Assembly (NCBI GenBank): GCA_028749235.1
Contig: JAQULS010000019.1
Coordinates: 1-34,069 of the forward strand
Source: Acidobacteriota bacterium
GTDB lineage: Bacteria > Acidobacteriota > Aminicenantia > Aminicenantales > UBA4085
Direction of reading: 5' to 3'
DNA length: 34,069 nt
How positions within the stretch are numbered: position 1 is the first letter of the stretch; each line of letters begins with the position of its first letter. The position numbers and the translations under genes are program-made. The notes beneath the pieces were generated by a model that did no database searches, was not told the origin of the DNA, and worked only from the letters and a program-made list of their open reading frames with translations. This document shows, piece after piece, positions 8,873 to 16,360 of the stretch.

Positions 8873-11647
8873 TCAATCACGGTCCGCCGGGCCGTAGACG
8901 ATCAAGCTGTCGAGCCGCACCGAGGCCTTCTCGGCCGGATTGATCAGGACGAGGCGGACGGTGTGGCGCCCGGCCGCCAGGTCATAGGCCCAGAAGGGCG
9001 TGTCCCGGCGGTCGTGATCGTTCGTCGGAAGGGCCACCGTTTCCCGCTGAGCCCCGTCGATCCAGACTTCCACCTTGAGCGCCGAGGGCCCCGCCTCTCC
9101 GATGCGGGTCTCCGCGTTGAAGGCGAAGCCGAGGCCCTCGATTTCGAACGATTCGGCCGACCGCAAGTCGCGGGCGAGGGAGCGGCGCTCGGTCGGCTTC
9201 AGCCCTTCGAAGGACACCTCGAGCGGAAGCACGGCCGGCTCCTGGACCGGAATGACGACCTCGTCGCCGTCCGTTTGTCCGCCGTTCTTGGCCACGACGG
9301 CCAGGGCGTGCTTGAAGGACAGGTCGGCTGCCTGGCGGAGCGAAAAGCCGACGTAGGGGAAAGGGATATCCTCGACCGCGGCCAGGCCGGTTTTCCATCG
9401 CTCGGGAATGCCGCTCAAGCCTCGGAGCACGCCCAGGATCCCCGCGGCCGAGGCCGGGTTGCAGTCGGAATCGTCGCCGCACCGCGCGGCGATATCGATG
9501 GTGCGACCGAAATCCCCGCCGCCGTAGAGAAGCCCGATCAAAACCCAGGCGGCGTTGATCTTGGCGTCGATATCGAAGGGGGTGAATACGCCTTCGGGGC
9601 AGCCGGTTTCGTTGCCGTAGCGGCGGAGAATCCGGAACCAGGCCGCTTGCCAGTCTTTCGGGTTCTCGCGCCATTCGGCCAGGACGTCCCGCATCGCCCG
9701 GGCGAAATCGCTCCCGGCCGGGACGGCCCGCAGGGCCTTCTCGGCGATCGTCGGAATGTCGGTTTCGACAAAGGCCAAGGCCAGCATTTCGGCGATGTAA
9801 ACGCCGCCGTACCAGCCGTCGCCGTAGTTCATGATGTGGCCGACCCGGTCGCAGACCTCCGCCGCGGCGTTGGGCAGGCCGGGGGCCATCAGCCCGGCGA
9901 AGTCCGCTTCGATCTGGAAGTCGATGTCGTCGGCGTGAGGATTGTTCCGCCAATGGCCCGATGCGGGCGGCATCAGGCCGCGCAGGATGTTGGAGCGGGC
10001 CATCTGGTTGGCGTGCCAGAGCGGATAGGGGGCTTCGGCAAAGGCTTTGGCGAAAGAAGCGGCTTTGGCCTCGAGGCCTTCTTTCTCCAAAATGCCGACG
10101 AAGGTCAGGTCCATGTAAACGTCGTCGTAGAGTCCGGGCGAATTCTTGTAAGCCCGGGCGATGGAGCCGTCGTCCCACGGGATCGGCTGGCCTTCGGGGA
10201 TGATCGTCCCCTGGAACCGGAACTCGGTCGGGCCGCCGAACGTGCAGCCGATCGTCTGGCCGGCCCAGCCGCCGCGGATCTTGTCCAAAAGCGCGGCCTT
10301 GGACAGGGAGACGGATCGGCCGGCCGCCGGAGCTCGCGGCGCCGTCATGGCTTTGAGCTTGGCGATATGGTCCGCCACGGTCTTCTTGGTCTCGGCGTAG
10401 CGGTTGGGAAAATCCCTCTCCATCCGGCGGGCGACGTCCTCGACCTCGGCCAGGAAAGCGGCGCCGGCTTCGCGTCCGCCGGGTCCCTTGAGCCGCGCGG
10501 TCATCGTCTCGACGGCGCTATTGTAGGCGGTCGAGGAGCTTCCCGAAAGCAGGTCCCCCGGGTAGAGGCCGACCAGGTCGGCCAGCGTCTGCCGGCCCGC
10601 GGGCGAAGGATCCTGAAGGGCCACGGCCCGGCCGATGGAGCGGGCGGGATCGTAGGCCCGGGGATTGTAGGCGTAGTCCGCGCAGGTCAGGAGCGGGATG
10701 CGGTTGATCTCGCTCTGGGGGCAGTGCGGATTGGACATGTAGCCGTCCACGACCTCGCCCAGGCCGGGCTCGCGGCCGGTCAGGGGCCCGAGATGGAGGG
10801 CCCCGGTCCGGTCGTTGACCGGGTAATTGTCCCAGAGAATGAGCCGGTGGCCGGATGCTTTCTTGAACGATTCGGCCGCGGCCCGGGTGATCCGAGGCGT
10901 CACCACGGCGTCGCCCGTCCAGAAGAGATAGACGTCCTTGTCCAACTCGCGCCCGAGCGCCGTCCAATACTCCTTCGCCTCTCCCGTGTCGCCCGGCCCC
11001 CAATAATAGGTCGGGCAGAAGATCAATTGCGCTTTCGGATCCTTGGCCCGGAGCCGGCTCAGGAGCCTGTCGGCCAGCCCGGCGTGCCCGGCGCCGAGCG
11101 CTCCCACCGGCTGGCCCTTGACGTCGATGTCGTCGTAGGACAGGCTGAACCAGCTCACGCCCAAGCCCTGAACCCAGGCGAAGTGGGACCACAGGGCTTC
11201 GAAGTCCTCTTCGCTGTCCAGACGCAGAGGCCGATCGGAGAAGAGGGCCGGATGAAAGGAAAAACAAAACAGGATCCCGTTCTCCCGGCAGGCCCGCGCG
11301 ACGGCGGCCAGGCCCTTCTTGGTCTCCTCGGAGAACGGCTCCCACCAGCGGTTGATGAATTTGTCCCGGTCGGTAAAGACGCTGGTATAGCAGCTCATCA
11401 GGAAGTTCATCCGGCCCAGCCGCAGGGTCGGGATCTCGGCCAGGTATTGGTCGAAGCTCCAGGCCCAGCCCTTCGTGCCCCGGATTTTGAATCCGGGCTC
11501 GGACTGTCCCGCCGGAAGGGGGGTGGGGAAAGGAAAGGGCTGCCCGGGGACGGTCACCCGGAAGGCAGTGGGGCCGGCGGGCGCTTGCGCGCCGGCCGCG
11601 ATCGACAGAATAAGGATCATGCCGACGGCGGCGATGGACTTGCTCAT
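8873..11647 (-). CDS. GH84 (O-GlcNAcase-type) / ADP-ribosylglycohydrolase fusion protein
   Basis: A protein of 924 residues with a signal peptide (residues 1-20, cleavage near GAQA). Residues about 50-365 carry GH84 marks: catalytic Asp pair in SYDDID (D172, D173), FWTGDAVV (243-249), WDNYPVND (272-279) and GYMSNPHCPQSEI. GH84 enzymes remove beta-linked GlcNAc with the substrate acetamido group helping. Residues about 449-800 are an ADP-ribosylglycohydrolase fold: KIRGGWAGQTIGC, YDDVYMD (D508, D509) and RCGDDSDCNPASAAGILG (about 723-739), matching the metal-binding acidic clusters. The last about 120 residues are a carbohydrate-binding-like sandwich (DGAQRETV, AGRHTVRLV). AGAGGTGA precedes the ATG. 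The gene sits 52 bases after the symporter. A glycan substrate is more likely than ADP-ribosylated protein because the protein is exported. Confidence 0.85.
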   Translation of the reverse strand: MSKSIAAVGMILILSIAAGAQAPAGPTAFRVTVPGQPFPFPTPLPAGQSEPGFKIRGTKGWAWSFDQYLAEIPTLRLGRMNFLMSCYTSVFTDRDKFINRWWEPFSEETKKGLAAVARACRENGILFCFSFHPALFSDRPLRLDSEEDFEALWSHFAWVQGLGVSWFSLSYDDIDVKGQPVGALGAGHAGLADRLLSRLRAKDPKAQLIFCPTYYWGPGDTGEAKEYWTALGRELDKDVYLFWTGDAVVTPRITRAAAESFKKASGHRLILWDNYPVNDRTGALHLGPLTGREPGLGEVVDGYMSNPHCPQSEINRIPLLTCADYAYNPRAYDPARSIGRAVALQDPSPAGRQTLADLVGLYPGDLLSGSSSTAYNSAVETMTARLKGPGGREAGAAFLAEVEDVARRMERDFPNRYAETKKTVADHIAKLKAMTAPRAPAAGRSVSLSKAALLDKIRGGWAGQTIGCTFGGPTEFRFQGTIIPEGQPIPWDDGSIARAYKNSPGLYDDVYMDLTFVGILEKEGLEAKAASFAKAFAEAPYPLWHANQMARSNILRGLMPPASGHWRNNPHADDIDFQIEADFAGLMAPGLPNAAAEVCDRVGHIMNYGDGWYGGVYIAEMLALAFVETDIPTIAEKALRAVPAGSDFARAMRDVLAEWRENPKDWQAAWFRILRRYGNETGCPEGVFTPFDIDAKINAAWVLIGLLYGGGDFGRTIDIAARCGDDSDCNPASAAGILGVLRGLSGIPERWKTGLAAVEDIPFPYVGFSLRQAADLSFKHALAVVAKNGGQTDGDEVVIPVQEPAVLPLEVSFEGLKPTERRSLARDLRSAESFEIEGLGFAFNAETRIGEAGPSALKVEVWIDGAQRETVALPTNDHDRRDTPFWAYDLAAGRHTVRLVLINPAEKASVRLDSLIVYGPADRD

Positions 11648-11699
11648 CGTTCACCTCTCGCGGCCGCGCCGGCGGCCGCCCGACTTGTTTCTCCGCTTC

Positions 11700-13448
11700 T
11701 TAAAAAATCCGCTTGATCAGGATCGCTCCGAAAAGGCCGGCGGCGGCCGCGGCGGCCGCGAGCCTGACCCAATCTCCCGCGAAGAGGGCGTTGGTCGCCA
11801 CGACCAGCCCGAAGCAGGCCGTGATTCCGATGGCGCTGTCGATGACGAGCTTGGATGTCCGGGGCGCGGCCGTCGCGCCTTCCGCCGTGTCCGGCCTGGC
11901 CAGCTCCCGTATGCCCTTCCAGCGGCCCGGCGGCCGGCAGCGCTCATAGAAAGCGACCAGCGTCTCGGTCTTTTCGGGAGGCGTCAGGAGCGTGACGCCG
12001 AGGAGGACGGCCAGACTGACCAGAAACAGCAGCCCGGTTCCCTGCCAAAACGGCTTGTCCTGGAAGCCGAGCCCGAACCAGAGAAGGATCGAGAGCGGCA
12101 GGCCCAGGACGATGGCCGAGATCTCTCCCCAGACGTTGAAGCGTTGCCAGAAAAAGCGCAGCCAGGACAGCGGCAGGATGAAGATGACCATGACCGAGTT
12201 GATGAACAGGAACCAGCTGACCATGCCCTCGACGAACAGGACGGCAATGACCGCGGCCACGATAAAGAGGAGCAGGGTCGCCAGGCGGCTGACGACGATC
12301 TGCTTCCGCGGGGAATCGGCCGGCCGCAGCGGCCGGTAGAAGTCGTTGATGACCAGGCTCGATCCCCAGTTGATGAGCGAACTCAGCGTCGACATGAAGG
12401 CGGCGGCTTCCGAGGCCACCAGGACGCCGATGAAGCCCGGCGGCAGGCGGGTGGACCGGATGAGCTCGCCCCAGGCGTGCGCCGGATCGGCCAGGAGCTT
12501 CGCGCCGGCGGGAGCGGGACCGATCTGCACGAGCAGATCCTTGGTCCAGAAGAGCGACAAAGCCACGACGCCCAGCCCGATCAGCGGGATCGTCCGCAGG
12601 GACAGGGCCAGAAAGGAGTTGAAGAGCTGACCGCCGATGGCGTGCTTTTCATTTTTGGCGCCCATGAAGCGCTGGGCGGTCATGCCTTCGCCCGCCGTGG
12701 GCGAGCCGGCGAAGAAGAGCCCCTGTACGACCAGCATGGCCAGGGTCAGGGCGGGGATGAGCGGCGTCGGCGGCATCTGCTGCAGCCCGTCGGGACGGAT
12801 CGTCTGGATCCGATGGATGATGGCCGCCCAGCCGCCGTGCTGGGGAACGGTCAGGAAGAAAAAGGCCAGGCTGCCCGCGAGCAGGATGCCGAACTGGACG
12901 ACGTCGGTGAAGACGACGCCGGCCAGGCCTCCGAAGATGGTGTAGAGGGCCGTGATGCCGCCGAACAGGAGCAGGATCTGCGTTTCGGTGAGGGGCAGGA
13001 GAGGGGCCACGGTTTTGGCGAAAAAGCCCGTGATATAGGCGATGATGATGACGGCGTATCCGAACAGCAGGAAGGCGTAGAGCCGGCGGGCGATCGCGGC
13101 GGGCTTGCCGCCGTAGCGAAGGGTGATCAGCTCGGCCGTGGTGACGATGCCCATCCGGCGCCACATGCGGGCCCAGATGATGGCCACCAGCGGCATCCAG
13201 ACGATCCAGGACGCCCACCACATCCAGTTGCCGGCCAGGCCGAAGACGAGAATCAACATGACGAAGGCACCGTTGCCGGACTGATAGGTGGCGGTGTTGG
13301 ACAGCCCGATGGCCCACCAGGGAAGGCTGCGGTTGCCGGTGAAGTAGCCGGAGGCTCCTTCGCGACCGGACCGCCGGGTGAAGAACAGACCCACGCCGAG
13401 GGAGAGCGCGCACAAGCCGAAAAGGACGATCCAATCGGCAAATACCAT
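11700..13448 (-). CDS. Sodium:solute symporter (SSS family)
   Basis: A protein of 582 residues with about 13-14 hydrophobic segments. The N-terminus MVFADWIVLFGLCALSLGVG and the following SGYFTGNRSLPWWAIGLSNTAT are typical of the solute:Na+ symporter family, which includes the sugar, pantothenate and proline symporters. GGLAGVVFTDVVQFGILLAG is the family signature around transmembrane segment 5. It is an inner-membrane carrier that imports a small solute using the sodium gradient. As the first gene of an operon with a GH84-type enzyme, it probably imports a sugar or amino sugar released from a glycan, but the substrate cannot be read from sequence. No ribosome site is visible, and the predicted transcription start coincides with the ATG. 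Confidence 0.88.
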   Translation of the reverse strand: MVFADWIVLFGLCALSLGVGLFFTRRSGREGASGYFTGNRSLPWWAIGLSNTATYQSGNGAFVMLILVFGLAGNWMWWASWIVWMPLVAIIWARMWRRMGIVTTAELITLRYGGKPAAIARRLYAFLLFGYAVIIIAYITGFFAKTVAPLLPLTETQILLLFGGITALYTIFGGLAGVVFTDVVQFGILLAGSLAFFFLTVPQHGGWAAIIHRIQTIRPDGLQQMPPTPLIPALTLAMLVVQGLFFAGSPTAGEGMTAQRFMGAKNEKHAIGGQLFNSFLALSLRTIPLIGLGVVALSLFWTKDLLVQIGPAPAGAKLLADPAHAWGELIRSTRLPPGFIGVLVASEAAAFMSTLSSLINWGSSLVINDFYRPLRPADSPRKQIVVSRLATLLLFIVAAVIAVLFVEGMVSWFLFINSVMVIFILPLSWLRFFWQRFNVWGEISAIVLGLPLSILLWFGLGFQDKPFWQGTGLLFLVSLAVLLGVTLLTPPEKTETLVAFYERCRPPGRWKGIRELARPDTAEGATAAPRTSKLVIDSAIGITACFGLVVATNALFAGDWVRLAAAAAAAGLFGAILIKRIF

Positions 13449-13454
13449 GCGGCC

Positions 13455-13483
13455 AAATTATCAATTCGGCCCCGAATTGTCAA
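13455..13483 (-). promoter_or_regulatory. Sigma-70 promoter of the symporter/GH84 operon, leaderless
   Basis: On the minus strand TTGACA (13483-13478), a spacer of exactly 17 bases and TAATTT (13460-13455). Six bases separate the -10 box from ATG 13448, so transcription should begin at the start codon. Confidence 0.7.
13462..13479. promoter_or_regulatory. Perfect 18-bp palindrome in the promoter spacer (candidate operator)
   Basis: CAATTCGG-CC-CCGAATTG is a perfect inverted repeat lying between the -35 and -10 boxes of the minus-strand promoter. A protein bound here would block RNA polymerase. An overlapping imperfect 20-bp inverted repeat, CCCGAATTGT/CAAAATCGGG, spans 13471-13490. The binding protein is not encoded in this window as far as I can see. 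Confidence 0.6.
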
Positions 13484-13544
13484 AATCGGGCTATCCGGCT
13501 GAAAAGACTCCCGATCGGAGGCTGGGGAATAGCCTATTTTCCCG

Positions 13545-13573
13545 TTGACTTGGGGAGCGTTTTTCGCTATTAT
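13545..13573 (+). promoter_or_regulatory. Sigma-70 promoter of the rpsP operon
   Basis: TTGACT (13545-13550), 17-base spacer, TATTAT (13568-13573). The predicted start of transcription is near 13580, giving a leader of about 30 bases before rpsP. It diverges from the symporter promoter. Confidence 0.75.
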
Positions 13574-13608
13574 CTCTAACCTATTTCAATAGAATGGATT
13601 AACTACCC

Positions 13609-13860
13609 ATGATGTCTATGCGTTTGACTCGTATCGGCTCCAAGAACAATCCTGCCTACCGGATCGTCGTCATCGACTCCGAAAAGCCCCGCGAAAGCGA
13701 GGCCAAGGAGTACATCGGCACCTACAATCCGACGACCGAACCGGCCGAGGTCAAGATCGATGTGGCCAAGGCCCAGGCCTGGATCGCCAAGGGAGCCAAG
13801 CCTTCCCAGACCGTTCAGTCCCTCCTGACGAAAGCGCTGAAGAAGACCAAACCGGCCTAA
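13609..13860 (+). CDS. rpsP: 30S ribosomal protein S16
   Basis: A protein of 83 residues, normal length for bS16. It has the conserved start VRLTR-like MRLTRIGSKNNPAYRIVV, then RESEAKEYIGTYNP and WIAKGAKPSQTV. bS16 binds 16S rRNA and is needed for 30S assembly. Three ATG codons (13609, 13612, 13618) are possible starts, and the last gives the conserved MRLTR beginning. No clear Shine-Dalgarno is seen. It is the first gene of the housekeeping operon, with a good promoter upstream and khpA 27 bases downstream. Confidence 0.97.
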   Translation: MMSMRLTRIGSKNNPAYRIVVIDSEKPRESEAKEYIGTYNPTTEPAEVKIDVAKAQAWIAKGAKPSQTVQSLLTKALKKTKPA

Positions 13861-13887
13861 TTCCGTTCCCACACCTAGGAGGTCACC

Positions 13888-14124
13888 GTGAAGGAGCTCG
13901 TCGAACTCATCGCTAAAGCCCTCGTCGATCAGCCCGACAAAGTCGTCGTCTCGGTCCTCGACGGCGAGCAAACGACCATCCTCGAGCTGAAGGTGGCTCC
14001 CGAGGACCTCGGTAAAGTCATCGGCAAGCAGGGCCGGACGGCCCGGGCCATCCGCATCATCCTGGGCGCGGCCGGCATGAAGATCAAGCGGCGCTTCAAC
14101 CTCGAGATCATCGAAAAAGGCTGA
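13888..14124 (+). CDS. khpA: KH-domain RNA-binding protein (KhpA/YlqC)
   Basis: A protein of 78 residues starting at GTG 13888 behind a strong AGGAGGT site. It is one KH domain with the GxxG loop in [13 protein letters not shown]. KhpA is a small RNA chaperone that in several bacteria pairs with KhpB. Its place between rpsP and rimM is the conserved arrangement in many phyla. The stop is one base before the putative TTG start of rimM. Confidence 0.95.
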   Translation: MKELVELIAKALVDQPDKVVVSVLDGEQTTILELKVAPEDLGKVIGKQGRTARAIRIILGAAGMKIKRRFNLEIIEKG

Positions 14125-14125
14125 T

Positions 14126-14634
14126 TTGAGGACGATCGGGAAGGTCCTGCGGAGCCAAGGGCGAACGGGGGAGCTGAAGGTTCGTCTGGACGAGAGCGAT
14201 CCGCCCGAAGGTTTTTTTTTGCCGTTTTCCTGAGGCGCCGGGGGATCGATCGGGAATATGAAGTCGAATCCCTGACCCGCCGGGCCGGTTTTGCGGTCCT
14301 CAAGCTGCGGGGGGTGGATACGATCGGAGAAGCCGAGGCGCTGGCCGGATGCGAGATCGTCGTCCCCGCGGCCGGCCTTCCCGGGCCCGCGGAGGGCCGA
14401 TACGAAGTCGCCGACCTCGTCGGCTGCAGCGTAACGCCCGCCCAGGGCGCGTCCTGGGGGATCGTCAAGGACGTCTTGGAGGCGGGCGGGGCGGCCGTGC
14501 TCGTCGTCGGCCGGACCGACGGCCGCGAAGTCCTGGTGCCCTTGAACGTTGCGGTTTGTCCCGTGATCGACATCGCCGGCAAGCGGATCGAGATCGACCC
14601 GCCGGACGGCCTTTGGGACTTGAATGAGATTTGA
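14126..14634 (+). CDS. rimM: Ribosome maturation factor RimM, split by a frameshift at nine T
   Basis: RimM helps 30S maturation and binds S19. The N-terminal part reads from TTG 14126 in one frame: TIGKVLRSQGRTGELKV is the RimM beginning, up to PPEGFF. At 14212-14220 there are nine T. Reading on in this frame hits TGA at 14231-14233. One frame away the rest of RimM continues without gap: AVFLRRRGIDREYEVESL, VLKLRGVD, AEALAGCEI, then the PRC-barrel part with YEVADLVGC, GIVKDVLE, VLVPLNVAV and IEIDPPDGLWDL. One extra T, or a -1 ribosomal slip, restores a full protein of about 169 residues. It may be programmed slippage or a homopolymer error. The last 11 bases overlap trmD. An intact C-terminal fragment alone could start at ATG 14314. 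Confidence 0.85.
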
Positions 14635-15361
14635 TATAATTACGATCTTCCCCGAGATGTTTTCGGGCGTTTTCTCCGAGGGAGTCGTCCGGAAAGCGAT
14701 CCAAAAAGGGCTGATCGAGGTCCAGGTGCACGATTTGCGCGACTATACGACGGACAAGCATCGCCAGGTCGACGACCGGCCGTTCGGCGGCGAGGAAGGG
14801 ATGGTTTTCAAGCCCGAGCCCCTTTTCGCCGCCGTCGAGGCCGTGCGTCTCGCGGCGGACGCTCCCGTCTACCTCCTCTCGCCCCAGGGCCGGCCGTTCG
14901 ACGGCCGCCTGGCCGAGGAGATGGCCGGCCGCTCCCAGGCCGTGCTGATTTGCGGCCGTTATGAGGGAGTGGACGAGCGGATCGCCGGGCACCTGGCCAC
15001 GGACGAGATTTCGGTCGGCGACTACGTCCTGACCGGGGGCGAGATCCCGGCCATGGCCGTCGTGGACGCCGTGTCGCGCTTCGTACCGGGGGTCGTCGGC
15101 AAAGAGGCCTCGGTCCGGCACGACTCGTTCGTCGGGGACCGGCTGGACTTCCCGCACTACACCCGGCCGCGGGACTTCCGCGGGCTGAAAGTGCCCGCCG
15201 TCCTGTTTTCGGGCGATCACAAGAAAATCGAGACCTGGCGCCGGCGGATGGCGCTGGAGAAGACGGCCCGCCGCCGTCCCGACCTCCTGGCCCGCCTGCC
15301 GCTGACGCCCGAGGAACAAAAACTATTGGCCCCCGGCCGCAAGGAAAGGAACGAATCATGA
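14624..15361 (+). CDS. trmD: tRNA (guanine-N1)-methyltransferase
   Basis: A protein of 245 residues, usual length. TrmD uses S-adenosylmethionine to methylate G37 of tRNAs, guarding against +1 frameshifting. Marks are [11 protein letters not shown] at the start, [28 protein letters not shown] and the knot segment [17 protein letters not shown], then HYTRP near the end. The ATG lies inside the last codons of rimM, so translation may be coupled. Its stop overlaps the rplS start as ATGA. Confidence 0.97.
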   Translation: MRFDIITIFPEMFSGVFSEGVVRKAIQKGLIEVQVHDLRDYTTDKHRQVDDRPFGGEEGMVFKPEPLFAAVEAVRLAADAPVYLLSPQGRPFDGRLAEEMAGRSQAVLICGRYEGVDERIAGHLATDEISVGDYVLTGGEIPAMAVVDAVSRFVPGVVGKEASVRHDSFVGDRLDFPHYTRPRDFRGLKVPAVLFSGDHKKIETWRRRMALEKTARRRPDLLARLPLTPEEQKLLAPGRKERNES

Positions 15362-15705
15362 ACACGATGCAGTTGGTCGAAGAAAAGTATATGAGGAAGG
15401 ACCTCGATCCCTTCGCCGTCGGGGACACCGTCAAGGTCCATGTCCTGATCAAGGAAGGCGACAAGGAACGCGTCCAGATCTTCCAGGGCGACATCATCGC
15501 CAAGCGCGGCGGAGCCGGGATGAACGCTTCCTTCACCGTCCGCAAGATCTCCTTCGGCGTGGGCGTTGAGCGCGTCTTCCCGCTGCATTCCCGGTCCATC
15601 AAGAAGATCGAGGTCGTCCGCAAGACCAGCGTCCGCCGGGCCAAGCTTTATTATCTGCGCTCGCTCAAGGGCAAGGCCGCCCGCCTGCGCGGCGACCAGC
15701 GCTGA
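15358..15705 (+). CDS. rplS: 50S ribosomal protein L19
   Basis: A protein of 115 residues with the bL19 motifs [53 protein letters not shown] and [19 protein letters not shown]. bL19 lies at the 30S-50S interface. The start overlaps the trmD stop by four bases. It keeps the widespread order rimM-trmD-rplS-rnhB. Confidence 0.97.
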   Translation: MNTMQLVEEKYMRKDLDPFAVGDTVKVHVLIKEGDKERVQIFQGDIIAKRGGAGMNASFTVRKISFGVGVERVFPLHSRSIKKIEVVRKTSVRRAKLYYLRSLKGKAARLRGDQR

Positions 15706-15730
15706 GGCCTCCGCCGCGGACGGTATCGCC

Positions 15731-16360
15731 GTGGCGGATTTCGCTCTGGAACGATCCTGCGCCCGGGACGGCTGCCGGGTCGTAGCGGGCGTCGACGAAG
15801 TCGGCCGCGGCGCGCTGTGCGGCCCGGTCGTGGCCGCCGCCGTTGTCTTCCCCCTGGATCTCATCCTGTCCGAGCCGCCGGACTGGATCGTCCGGACGGA
15901 CGATTCCAAGCGTCTGACGCCGCGCCTGCGCTCCGATCTCGGCCGCCGCATCGCCGCCGCGGCCGCGGTCGGAATCGGCTTGAGTCCCGGCGGCGAAGTC
16001 GACCGCCTGAACGTTTTTCATGCCTCGCACGCCGCCATGCGACGGGCCGTGGCCGCTCTGCCGGTCCGTCCCGACCTGGTCCTCGTCGACGGCGTCCCCC
16101 TTCGCCTGGCCGAGTTCCGGCAGCGGGCCGTGCCGCACGGCGACCGGATTTCGACCTCGATCGCCGCGGCCTCGATCGTCGCCAAAGTCCTGCGGGACGC
16201 CCTGCTCGTCTTCAGCGGGCGGCTGTTCGCCGGCTACGACCTGGCCCGGCACAAGGGTTACGGCACCGCCGGCCACTACCGGGCCCTGGACGATCTTGGG
16301 CCGACCCCTTTCCATCGCCGCAGCTTTTCTCTACAATCGGAGCGGACTTTGTTCGAATGA
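15731..16360 (+). CDS. rnhB: Ribonuclease HII
   Basis: A protein of about 209 residues from GTG 15731, chosen because it lies 25 bases after rplS and gives a normal N-terminus. A longer frame reaches into rplS. RNase HII cuts the RNA strand at ribonucleotides in DNA. Catalytic residues are visible: D22 and E23 in GVDEVGRGALCGPVV, Asp in LVDGV and the later acidic site around KVLRD. Also present are DDSKRL, AAASIVAKVLRD and HKGYGT. The final TGA overlaps the ATG of the TPR gene as ATGA. Confidence 0.93.
   Translation: MADFALERSCARDGCRVVAGVDEVGRGALCGPVVAAAVVFPLDLILSEPPDWIVRTDDSKRLTPRLRSDLGRRIAAAAAVGIGLSPGGEVDRLNVFHASHAAMRRAVAALPVRPDLVLVDGVPLRLAEFRQRAVPHGDRISTSIAAASIVAKVLRDALLVFSGRLFAGYDLARHKGYGTAGHYRALDDLGPTPFHRRSFSLQSERTLFE

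Noticed and set aside
8804-11716. A 970-residue open frame antisense to the GH84-ARH gene
   Set aside because: No domain or motif, and the opposite strand carries clear GH84 and ARH signatures with a signal peptide.
11475-13502. A 675-residue open frame antisense to the symporter
   Set aside because: Composition is extreme in Asp, Gln, Gly and Arg, as expected from reading a membrane-protein gene backwards.
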